DNA of 34,075 nt from Candidatus Magasanikiibacteriota bacterium (GTDB lineage Bacteria; Patescibacteriota; Patescibacteriia; Magasanikbacterales; 2-02-FULL-50-9b). The translations under genes were made by a program, and so were the position numbers. Positions 17,856 to 26,307 of the stretch are shown piece after piece. Every line of letters begins with the position of its first letter. Positions within the stretch are counted from its first letter, which is position 1. The stretch covers positions 1 to 34,075 of the forward strand of contig CALQYY010000004.1 of assembly GCA_943349075.1 (NCBI GenBank), in the 5' to 3' direction. The notes beneath the pieces were generated by a model, which was given only the letters and a program-made list of their open reading frames with translations, had not been told where the DNA came from and did not search any database.

Positions 17856-19067
17856 ATGAAAAAGGGAAAACGCGAAAAACTATCGGCAATTGATGAATTA
17901 TCAGTCGGACTCAGCCATGTTAAGGCTCGCTGCAAGTATTTTGGCGAGTGTGGCGGCTGTTTGATGCAAAACATTGATTACAAAGACCAGGTGGAGCTCA
18001 AGCGCCAGTTGGTTAATCGCGCGTTTGAAAAGCAAGGGATCGAGGCGCGGCTCGAAAAGGGTGCAATCACACTCTCGCCGCAGCAGTGGTATTATCGCAA
18101 TCGCATGGATTATCCGGTCGGCGAGAACGCGGAAATCGGCCTTAAACCATTTGGAAAGTGGCGCGATGTGCTTGATTTGAAAGAGTGTTTTGTTTTGTCG
18201 AAGGAAACGCCGGAAATTTTGCAGCTCGTGCGCGACTGGATGAAGTCGTACGATTTGCCGGGTTGGAACAATGTTCGCTACCAGGGCTATGTTCGCTATG
18301 TGGTGATTCGCGAGGGCAAACGCACGGGCGAGCGCATGGTGATGGTGGTGACGGCTGAGGATAAAATGAATGCGGTGCCGCCAGATGCGTGGACCGAGCT
18401 CGCGCGCCGTCTCAAATCGTCATGCACAACTTTGTATCACGGGGTTAATCCGCTCATAACCGATATTTCAATTCCAGAACAATTGAATTTATTGTTCGGT
18501 CCAGAATTTTTGACCGAAAAAATTAATGGATACACCTATAAAATTTTTCCATCGTCATTTTTTCAGACGAACTCGGAGGGTGCGGAGCTTTTGCAGCAAC
18601 GCGTTCGCGCACATGTAAAAGGAGCGCGTGTGCTTGATTTGTATTGCGGTCTTGGTTTTTTCACGATCGACTTTGCGGCGCAGGGCAAAAAGACATTTGG
18701 TGTTGAACTCGATGCGGCAGCAATTGAACTCGCGCGTGAAAATGCAAAACTCAATAATGTTGAGGCAGGTTTTGCAGCAGCGTCGATGGAAGAGTGGATT
18801 CGCGGAGAAGGACCGGCGATTATTAAAGATTTCGCGGCCGACTCGATTGTTGTCGACCCACCGCGCATGGGTTTGCATCCGCGCGTTGTTGATTGGCTCA
18901 AGGACCAGAAAGTTCCTGAGCTTATTTATGTTTCGTGTAATTACGAGCAGCTCGCGCGCGAAATGCTCGAACTTCAGAAGGTTTATAAATTGGTTGCGCT
19001 CGAAGCGGTTGATATGTTTCCGCATACGCCGCATATTGAAACTATTGCGCGGTTTGAACTTCGCTAG
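17856..19067 (+). CDS. 23S rRNA (uracil-5-)-methyltransferase, RlmD/TrmA family
   Basis: CKYFGECGGCLMQ Fe-S cysteine motif, VLDLYCGLGFFTIDFA SAM motif, VDPPRMGL, VSCNYEQLARE. Confidence 0.92.
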   Translation: MKKGKREKLSAIDELSVGLSHVKARCKYFGECGGCLMQNIDYKDQVELKRQLVNRAFEKQGIEARLEKGAITLSPQQWYYRNRMDYPVGENAEIGLKPFGKWRDVLDLKECFVLSKETPEILQLVRDWMKSYDLPGWNNVRYQGYVRYVVIREGKRTGERMVMVVTAEDKMNAVPPDAWTELARRLKSSCTTLYHGVNPLITDISIPEQLNLLFGPEFLTEKINGYTYKIFPSSFFQTNSEGAELLQQRVRAHVKGARVLDLYCGLGFFTIDFAAQGKKTFGVELDAAAIELARENAKLNNVEAGFAAASMEEWIRGEGPAIIKDFAADSIVVDPPRMGLHPRVVDWLKDQKVPELIYVSCNYEQLAREMLELQKVYKLVALEAVDMFPHTPHIETIARFELR

Positions 19068-19068
19068 G

Positions 19069-19097
19069 TTGACTTTTTAGTGATTTTAATGTAGGAT
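19069..19097 (+). promoter_or_regulatory. Promoter
   Basis: TTGACT (19069-19074), 17 nt, TAGGAT (19092-19097), 1 nt after the methyltransferase stop codon. Confidence 0.7.
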
Positions 19098-19136
19098 TTT
19101 TCTATTCCCGAGATTTTTTCGGAGAAATGAGGGTGC

Positions 19137-19478
19137 ATGAAAGATCTCCTGGTTTGCGTTTTGATTGCCTTTTTGGCAGCCTTTGGGTTCGGCTGTGAGA
19201 ACAAGCCTTGCGGCGAGTGGTTTATGAAAGGGGATATGGCGCAAATGAACGCTGATCTCCAGATAGACCAGTTCGCCGATTTTCGTACGGTCACTGGTTT
19301 TGGACCGACTGATCTGTGCGCCGAGGCACGCGCAGAAATTGCGCGCGATCATTGCGGGTCAAGAGTGCGGCTCCGGTGGTACTACGATGGTGGAGCACAG
19401 AATAAACTCTGCAACTTCAAAGTCTACGTAGGAACATCCATCACGGCTTACGCCTACCCCACAACCAAGGCGTTCTGA
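19137..19478 (+). CDS. Small putative lipoprotein, Cys-containing, unknown function
   Basis: MKDLLVCVLIAFLAAFGFGCENKPC signal with lipobox-like C; GAGGG Shine-Dalgarno. Confidence 0.8.
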   Translation: MKDLLVCVLIAFLAAFGFGCENKPCGEWFMKGDMAQMNADLQIDQFADFRTVTGFGPTDLCAEARAEIARDHCGSRVRLRWYYDGGAQNKLCNFKVYVGTSITAYAYPTTKAF

Positions 19479-19497
19479 GCTTTCGGGTTCTGGACCT

Positions 19498-19534
19498 CGC
19501 GTCACTCACGAATACTTTCGGGGTGGCGCGTTTT
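19498..19534 (+). terminator. Probable intrinsic terminator
   Basis: cgcgtcactc (19498-19507) pairs with gggtggcgcg (19521-19530) using G-U wobbles; followed by TTTT. Confidence 0.65.
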
Positions 19535-19553
19535 GTTATAAAATGGGTGACAT

Positions 19554-19751
19554 ATGAATCACGAAACCCAAAATGCAGGATGGCAGCCAATCCCACTTCA
19601 TATTGATGTGCCGGAGCCGCCAAAAAATCAACCAGACGAAGCACAAAAAAAGCCGGTAGAAAATAAAAAAGACTCTTTTGTTATTAATGGCGAGGATCCT
19701 CGTGAGTATAATGCGTTTAGTGATCCGTTTAAGAGTGGTGACGAAATGTAA
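19554..19751 (+). CDS. Small Pro/Lys/Asp-rich hypothetical protein
   Basis: 65-codon ORF with possible -10 (TATAAA/TAAAAT) just upstream; no domain. Confidence 0.55.
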   Translation: MNHETQNAGWQPIPLHIDVPEPPKNQPDEAQKKPVENKKDSFVINGEDPREYNAFSDPFKSGDEM

Positions 19752-19807
19752 AATCTGTTAAATGGGTGTATACTGTTATCGTATTTCTGTAGTTATCGTT
19801 TGTGTTT

Positions 19808-22800
19808 ATGTGGCAAAAAAATAGAATAATAATCACATTAATTGCGGCTTTTTTTGCCACAACTGTTGGTATACCATTTGATCAAGTTCAGGCTGCATCG
19901 TATTCAAGTACGGTTTTGAGCGACAGCCCTCTTTATTATTGGCAGATGAATGATGCTTCGGGAGCAACGACTGCAGCAGCAAGTGCTGGAGGTGTCGCGC
20001 TGAATTTGACGGGTGCAACAGCAGGAAGCACGGCATATGTTGGAGGTTCATCAATCTCTTTTAATGGCACATCAAATTCTGCAGCAACAGCTTCGAGCTT
20101 AAACCTGACTGCGTACAATAAGATTGTCGTTGAAGCGCTGCTTTATATTCCTTCATATACAACGACAGGACGTATAGCGTGGGAACTTGGTCCTAATGTG
20201 AGTTCGTACTTTGATACATTGTATTTTGCGGTTGATGGTGGTGTTGATGGCACAACTGCTGCTGCAAACGTTGCGGTGCAGGGTAATGTTGGTTACAGTC
20301 TTGCCACATACCCTCGATTAACTGCAGCTAATTGGCACCATGTTGTAACTGTTTACGACAAGAGTTTAAGCACAGACGAAGTTTCTTTGTATGTTGATGG
20401 CTCACTTGTTAGCGTAACGTCTCGTGTTTTGAATAGCAATAATACAAATACGTTTGGAAATCGTGTTCTGTATTTGATGAGTCGAGCGGGAACAAGTCTA
20501 TATACGGCAGGTAAGATGCAGCATCTTGCGATATACTCAGATCTTTCAGCTCCAACAATTGCAACGCACGCTGCAACAGCGCTTGCAAACGTGGTGACAT
20601 CTGGAACGCTTTCAGAGGCGTCGCACACAGCATCAACAGCAACGTTGTCGTGGACAAATGCGTCTGGTGGAACCGCACCAATTACAGCTCAGCTGCAGCG
20701 CAGTGCTCAAAATGCAAATTCGTGGAGCAATGTGTCGGGCGGTACAACGAGTCCTACAACTGACACAGGTCTTTCGATGAGTACTGCGTATGACTACCGA
20801 GTGGTTTATACAGATTCTGCATCAAACCAAGTTATTTCAAATACTGTCACCGTAACAACTGATTCTTCGCCAGCGACTACAATTACGCTGACAGGGCCGT
20901 CAACTAGTACTGTTGGAAATGCATCGTCTAACTTTACTGTCGGATCAGATGGTTTAGTTAGTGGAACAGTTGTTGTAACTCCGAGCGACAGTGGGGCTGG
21001 AGGAACTTTTACACCGAGTTCGGCCTCAATTTCAGGTATTGGAACGGCAACGTTTACTTATTCAGGAGCGACCACAGGTACAAAAAGTATCTCAGTAACT
21101 AATAATGGAGGCTTAACCAATCCGTCTGCTACTACAATCAGAATCGGTAATTCAGGTATTTTGCTGGGCGATAGTACTGTTGCATCATATTTGGCGGGCA
21201 CACAAATTGCTGATTTTGTATATTCTGCATCTGAAACAAGTGCGGGTTATTCTGTAACATCGATTGCTGTTCCAGGTAATACAATCGCGCAGCAAAAAAC
21301 AGCATACTTAGCCACAAGTAACCGTGCAACATTTGATTATACAATTGTTCAAGTTGGTCTCAATGATTTAAATCCTGCCGAAGCTGCGTCGGTCGCGATT
21401 GCTCGTTTACAGGATTTGATTGATACGATTAATTCGAATAAAAAGACGGGTTCGCTTGTGATAGTTTCAACGATGACACCAGCGAAACAACGATTAATCG
21501 ATGTTTATGGAGCAACAAATGGTGCGATTTCGTATCAAAAATGGCTCGACATGAACGCGGCAATAAAAGGGGAGGGAGCAACACCAATTACAGGTGCAAG
21601 CTTAAGAATTTCCAATCATACAACTTACCTGAATGATGGCGCTGGAAATCTTGATGCTGCTTATGATTTGGGTGATCACATTCACGAAAACAATGCTGCG
21701 CGACAAATTATTGCGCACCTGTGGCGTGACGGACTTGCTCAGCTTGGAATTTTATTTGCAACAACATCAAGTGCTCCAACAGTTGCTTCGGCTGTTGCGG
21801 GAAATAGTTCCGCAGTGATTACACTCACTGAACCTCAGTTTACAGGAGGGGCAGCGGTGACTGGATACACAATAGTTGCGAGTCCAAGTGCTGGAACCGA
21901 TGCTCAAGCCGGCACAACAAATCTTTCCCACACAATCTCGGGTTTAACAGCGGGTGTCAGCTACACATTTACTGCTGTGGCAACAAACAGTGCAGGGTCA
22001 AGCGACCCTTCTGCTGCGTCAGGCGCAGTTGTTCCAACGGATACGACAGCTCCATCGACCACAGATAACGCTTCTTCGTCGTGGAGTGCAAGCAATGTAA
22101 CAATAACACTGACCTGTTCTGATACTTATGGTAGCGGATGCGCAACTACGTATTACACAACCGACGGGTCAACACCAACAACAGGGTCATCGTCAGGTAG
22201 CTCAATTCTATTAACAGAAAGTGGAACGTATACGGTGAAATATTTTTCAGTTGATGGAGAGGGGAATACTGAATCTGTAAATACCATAGGTTTCCTTGTG
22301 AAAATCGACAAAATAAGTCCAGCATCGGTCGGTGCTCCAAGTTTTGGAACAGTAACAAAAAATTCAATTGAAATTACTCAGCCAACAACGGTAACAGAAA
22401 CAGGGTCTGGGTTACATCAGTATCAGGTAAAAAAGAACGGGGTTACAGAACTCGGATTTAATGCAACAACAACAGCAGTGTCGGATACAAGTTTGACTGA
22501 AAATACACAGTATTCGTATGCTGCGCAGTTTAAGGATTATGCAACAAACGTTAGTTCGTATGGCGATACTGCGTCAAAGTATACAAAAGCACCAGATCCA
22601 ACAGGTTTGTCGAGTGCACTATCTACGAATGGGGTTACGATTACGGTAAATGGTTTTACGAACGATACAGTTAGCTTGTCAGGTTATTATTTTAGTCGTA
22701 CCGGAAAGAGTTCTGGATGGATTCAGACAAATAGTTGGAGCGACCAAGAAGTTGTTTGTGAGACTTCGTACACCTACTCAGTTAAGTATCGAAATGCTGA

Positions 22801-23515
22801 AGGTGTCGAAACTGATCCGGCCGTGATAAATGTGACGTCAGCTAACTGTAATAGAATTTCTGGTGGATCATCGTCGGTGATTATCCGACCTTCAGATACT
22901 ATTCGTCCAATAGCGGGTTACAGCGTTTTGATCAATAATGGTTTAGAAAAGACCAGTAATCGTGTCATTCCGATTAAATTTTTAGCGGGGTATGACATCA
23001 AGTACGTTGCGATTTCGATGGTAAATAATTTTGAATCAATAAGTTTGCAAAATTATTATCCACAAATGAGAATGGATTTGTGCTCAAAAGCGGCGGGAGC
23101 AATTGTTGAATCTGTTTGTCCTGATGGAGATTATGTGGTTCATGTAAAACTTTATACCAGTGATGGAATTGGTTCGCAGGTAATTTCTCAGCGCATTAAA
23201 CTTGAGTCGCCACCTCTTCCGAAAGTAATTAATCCTCTCGTGGAATACAGACCAATTCCAAAAGTCTCACCAGTGTTTTCTCGAAATTTACAACTAGGCG
23301 TGGTCTCTTCAGATGTTACTCGATTGCAAAAACTACTTGCAACAATGCCGGATGTTTATCCGGAAGGGGGTGTAACGGGCTATTTCGGATCGCTAACAAA
23401 AAAAGCAATACAGCGTTTTCAGCTTAAATATAAGATTGTCACGTCGAAAAATGATCCTGGTTTTGGAATTGTAGGTTCAAAAACAAGATTAGCACTCAAA
23501 AACATATTTAAGTAA
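19808..23515 (+). CDS. Large secreted multidomain surface protein: LamG-like, FN3-like, SGNH hydrolase-like, chitobiase-C-like, C-terminal peptidoglycan-binding domain
   Basis: Signal peptide MWQKNRIIITLIAAFFATTVG; LamG-like region; SGNH blocks GDST, VGLND, DHIHEN; TTDGSTPTTGSS...YFSVDGEGNTES; LQLGVVSSDVTRLQKLL...GYFGSLTKKAIQRFQ. Confidence 0.9.
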   Translation: MWQKNRIIITLIAAFFATTVGIPFDQVQAASYSSTVLSDSPLYYWQMNDASGATTAAASAGGVALNLTGATAGSTAYVGGSSISFNGTSNSAATASSLNLTAYNKIVVEALLYIPSYTTTGRIAWELGPNVSSYFDTLYFAVDGGVDGTTAAANVAVQGNVGYSLATYPRLTAANWHHVVTVYDKSLSTDEVSLYVDGSLVSVTSRVLNSNNTNTFGNRVLYLMSRAGTSLYTAGKMQHLAIYSDLSAPTIATHAATALANVVTSGTLSEASHTASTATLSWTNASGGTAPITAQLQRSAQNANSWSNVSGGTTSPTTDTGLSMSTAYDYRVVYTDSASNQVISNTVTVTTDSSPATTITLTGPSTSTVGNASSNFTVGSDGLVSGTVVVTPSDSGAGGTFTPSSASISGIGTATFTYSGATTGTKSISVTNNGGLTNPSATTIRIGNSGILLGDSTVASYLAGTQIADFVYSASETSAGYSVTSIAVPGNTIAQQKTAYLATSNRATFDYTIVQVGLNDLNPAEAASVAIARLQDLIDTINSNKKTGSLVIVSTMTPAKQRLIDVYGATNGAISYQKWLDMNAAIKGEGATPITGASLRISNHTTYLNDGAGNLDAAYDLGDHIHENNAARQIIAHLWRDGLAQLGILFATTSSAPTVASAVAGNSSAVITLTEPQFTGGAAVTGYTIVASPSAGTDAQAGTTNLSHTISGLTAGVSYTFTAVATNSAGSSDPSAASGAVVPTDTTAPSTTDNASSSWSASNVTITLTCSDTYGSGCATTYYTTDGSTPTTGSSSGSSILLTESGTYTVKYFSVDGEGNTESVNTIGFLVKIDKISPASVGAPSFGTVTKNSIEITQPTTVTETGSGLHQYQVKKNGVTELGFNATTTAVSDTSLTENTQYSYAAQFKDYATNVSSYGDTASKYTKAPDPTGLSSALSTNGVTITVNGFTNDTVSLSGYYFSRTGKSSGWIQTNSWSDQEVVCETSYTYSVKYRNAEGVETDPAVINVTSANCNRISGGSSSVIIRPSDTIRPIAGYSVLINNGLEKTSNRVIPIKFLAGYDIKYVAISMVNNFESISLQNYYPQMRMDLCSKAAGAIVESVCPDGDYVVHVKLYTSDGIGSQVISQRIKLESPPLPKVINPLVEYRPIPKVSPVFSRNLQLGVVSSDVTRLQKLLATMPDVYPEGGVTGYFGSLTKKAIQRFQLKYKIVTSKNDPGFGIVGSKTRLALKNIFK

Positions 23516-23517
23516 TT

Positions 23518-24774
23518 GTGATTGGATTTCGTATTGAATTACCTGATCGAAATAAACTTCCGGAATCACCCGGAGTTTATTTGTTTTTCGATGCTGCAGG
23601 CACACTTATGTATGTTGGTAAGGCAACATCGCTCAAGTCGCGTGTTTCATCATATTTTCGTGCACAAAAAGATGGGCCGACGCGTGCGATCGAGGAAGTG
23701 GTGAGCGATATCGCGCACATTGAATATATTGAAACGCCGACTGTGCTTGAGGCGCTGCTCAAAGAAGCAGATTTGATTCGTCATAAAAAACCGCCGTACA
23801 ATGTTTTGCTCAAGGACGACAAAAGTTTTTTGTGGATTTGTTTTACGGCCGACGAATATCCACGCGTGGTTTTGGTACGCGGCAAGGATTTGGAAATTGC
23901 GGGCGCTGAAAAAATGTATCCTAAACGCTGGGGTCCGTTTGTTGGCGCGAAGATGACACGCAGTGCGCTCGAAATTATGCGCCGGATTTTTTCGTGGAGC
24001 GATTGCACGCCGGGGCAGAAGCGCCCTTGTTTTAATGCGCAGATCGGGCGTTGTCCAGGTGTGTGCACGCGCGCGATTTCACCGACGGCATATAAGAAAA
24101 TCTTACGTCGCATGGCGCTTTTTTTGGATGGCAAGCGCTCGACGCTTGAGGCACAGCTATTGAAGGAAATGGCTGCTGCAGCGCGCGCGGAAGATTTTGA
24201 GCAGGCAGCGCTTTTACGTAATCAATTATTTGCGCTGCAACATATTCAGGATATCGCGCTTATTGGTCGCGAGGACGACGAGCCGTCGGCAAATTTGTCG
24301 GTCAATCCGTTCAAGCGCATCGAGGGATACGATATTTCGCATTTGTCCGGAACGGGCATGGTTGCATCGATGGTTGTGTTTGAACATGGTGAGCCCGCGA
24401 AAAAAGAATATCGCAAATTTGAAATTAAAGGTTTTACAAAATCAAATGACACGGGGGCGCTGCGCGAAACGTTGTCGCGACGGCTCACGCACGCCGAATG
24501 GCCACTGCCTGAGATTTTTTTTATTGACGGTGGCGAGGGGCAGGTGAATGCAGTGATGAAAATTTTGCGTGAGCTAAAAATCGATCGGCCGGTTGTTGGA
24601 ATTGCAAAAGGTGCGCTGCGAAAAAACATTCGCTACGTTTTTGATCGCCGCAATACTGCGCTCGATCGCGCGATTCGTTTGTATGGACATATTTTTGTGA
24701 AGGTTCGCAACGAGGCACATCGATTTGCGATTACGTATCAGCGGAAGAAACGGCAAATGCGGGATTTTACATAG
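23518..24774 (+). CDS. uvrC: Excinuclease ABC subunit C (shortened, no C-terminal HhH)
   Basis: GTG start; GIY-YIG-type PGVYLFFDAAGTLMYVGKATSLKSRVSSYF, UVR region, EGYDISHLSGTGMVASMVVF, FFIDGGEGQVNA. Confidence 0.96.
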   Translation: MIGFRIELPDRNKLPESPGVYLFFDAAGTLMYVGKATSLKSRVSSYFRAQKDGPTRAIEEVVSDIAHIEYIETPTVLEALLKEADLIRHKKPPYNVLLKDDKSFLWICFTADEYPRVVLVRGKDLEIAGAEKMYPKRWGPFVGAKMTRSALEIMRRIFSWSDCTPGQKRPCFNAQIGRCPGVCTRAISPTAYKKILRRMALFLDGKRSTLEAQLLKEMAAAARAEDFEQAALLRNQLFALQHIQDIALIGREDDEPSANLSVNPFKRIEGYDISHLSGTGMVASMVVFEHGEPAKKEYRKFEIKGFTKSNDTGALRETLSRRLTHAEWPLPEIFFIDGGEGQVNAVMKILRELKIDRPVVGIAKGALRKNIRYVFDRRNTALDRAIRLYGHIFVKVRNEAHRFAITYQRKKRQMRDFT

Positions 24775-24803
24775 TTGACAATCCGCTGTTTTTATTGTGT
24801 AAT
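24775..24803 (+). promoter_or_regulatory. Promoter immediately after the uvrC stop codon
   Basis: TTGACA (24775-24780), 17 nt, TGTAAT (24798-24803). Confidence 0.65.
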
Positions 24804-24850
24804 AACGCTCAATAACCCACTATTCAATAAGTAGGGCAAAGGAGTTTGTG

Positions 24851-25579
24851 ATGACTCACGGGATCGCTCCGGATCAAATGAACTCGTCGGCGCTGAACGA
24901 TTTTGCGGATGAGGAGACTGATTCGTCTTATGTTTATTTGTCGGGTTATAAACCCCGATCGATCGCTGAGCAGGCCAAGATTCTTCATCAGCACTTTCCA
25001 CAGCTCGGCATATCATGGAAAGAGGTTGTTGAACTGCCGGTTGGGGCTGAAGGGTGGTTTGCTATTCCGCGATGGCGGAAGCTGACACCAAGTTATAACG
25101 ATGCGGTGGAGTTAGTACTCAGAGAGCTTTCTAAGCAGAGGAACGGCAAATTCACGAACTATCAGCAAGGGGAGCTTGGGCCGGATCGTTTGCGCGAGAC
25201 CATCCAGAAGACAAAAGTTTTTGAAGTGATTGGCAGGCATCAAGAAGGCCACGACCTGATTATCATCGGTGCGCAGTTCGGCTTTGAGCATCGAGGTAAG
25301 TCCGTGCGCCGCGTTCGTGTGATCACCAATTGCGGCAACCAGTTCGGACTCGGTGCGTTCGAAGTTGGTATTATGCTGCTGAGCCATTTCGAGCGACTGA
25401 ATGATTTTGATGACCTGTGGGCGGATTGTCCTGGCGACGAGTATTGCTACATCACTGAACATGGTTTTGTACTTGCTCCATGTTTCGCCTTCAACGGTCA
25501 GAATCTTGAGTTTCGCACAGGCAAAATTGCAGACATTGCTGATTGGTGCGGTTCGGTCACAGGTTTCCATACACAGTAG
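24851..25579 (+). CDS. Hypothetical protein, unknown function
   Basis: AAGGAG Shine-Dalgarno; 242-codon ORF bounded by promoter and terminator. Confidence 0.85.
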   Translation: MTHGIAPDQMNSSALNDFADEETDSSYVYLSGYKPRSIAEQAKILHQHFPQLGISWKEVVELPVGAEGWFAIPRWRKLTPSYNDAVELVLRELSKQRNGKFTNYQQGELGPDRLRETIQKTKVFEVIGRHQEGHDLIIIGAQFGFEHRGKSVRRVRVITNCGNQFGLGAFEVGIMLLSHFERLNDFDDLWADCPGDEYCYITEHGFVLAPCFAFNGQNLEFRTGKIADIADWCGSVTGFHTQ

Positions 25580-25584
25580 TTCTC

Positions 25585-25642
25585 GGGACTTTGGATCTTT
25601 GGGTCTTGCGAACGCAAGATTCTTGGACCTTAGTCCTGTTTT
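25585..25642 (+). terminator. Intrinsic terminator, long imperfect hairpin
   Basis: gggact...agtcct outer pairing, tcttgc-gaac-gcaaga apex, followed by gTTTTaat. Confidence 0.75.
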
Positions 25643-25812
25643 AATATAATGATAAAGAAATTTTGATCGGATTTGGAATTTAGTAGTTTAGGTGAGTGTG
25701 TGCGAATATTTTTTAGACTAACCGCATTTATGAGACTATGATTTACAATTTTGTGGAAAGTGTTTTGGTGTGCTAAATATTTCAATTGTTATCCACAGGT
25801 GGGGGATTTACA

Positions 25813-25841
25813 TTGTTTTTAGTGGGTTTGTGGTCTATAAT
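25813..25841 (+). promoter_or_regulatory. mraZ promoter
   Basis: TTGTTT (25813-25818), 17 nt, TATAAT (25836-25841). Confidence 0.8.
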
Positions 25842-25864
25842 GGTTTCAAGTGGGGCGAAGTGGG
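25830..25864 (+). promoter_or_regulatory. MraZ operator: four direct repeats with 10-nt period
   Basis: GTGGT ctata ATGGT ttcaa GTGGG gcgaa GTGGG, overlapping the -10 element. Confidence 0.85.
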
Positions 25865-25876
25865 GTTTCAAGATCT

Positions 25877-26305
25877 ATGTTTATCGGAGAATATCGACAC
25901 TCTATCGACGATAAAGGCCGACTTGCAATCCCGGCTAAGTTTCGCAATTCTTTAAAAAAGGCGGTGGTAACTCGTGGGCTCGACGCATGTTTGTTTCTGT
26001 ATTCGCTCGCCGAATGGAAACAGCTTGCGGAAAAACTTGCGAATCTGCCAATAAGCCAATCAAATTCACGTGCGTTCGCCCGGCTCATGCTTGCGGGTGC
26101 AATGGATGTGGATGTTGATTCACAAGGCCGCGTGGTAATTCCGGAGTATCTCCGTAATTATGCGGGGCTTGGAAAAAATGTCGTTGTTGCAGGTTTATAT
26201 AATCGCGTGGAACTCTGGAGCGAAGACGCGTGGAATAAATACACGGCAGCAGCGGAAAAAAACAGCGGCGAAATTGCGGAGCAAATGCTCTCGCTTGGCG
26301 TATAA
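25877..26305 (+). CDS. mraZ: Transcriptional regulator MraZ
   Basis: MFIGEYRHSIDDKGRLAIPAKFR and DVDSQGRVVIPEYLR tandem MraZ/AbrB-like motifs. Confidence 0.98.
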   Translation: MFIGEYRHSIDDKGRLAIPAKFRNSLKKAVVTRGLDACLFLYSLAEWKQLAEKLANLPISQSNSRAFARLMLAGAMDVDVDSQGRVVIPEYLRNYAGLGKNVVVAGLYNRVELWSEDAWNKYTAAAEKNSGEIAEQMLSLGV

Positions 26306-26307
26306 CT

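Noticed and set aside
17654-25797. Replication origin suggested by DnaA boxes
   Set aside because: Only three scattered perfect 9-mers, one inside a coding region; no clustering, no DUE and no dnaA/dnaN neighbours.
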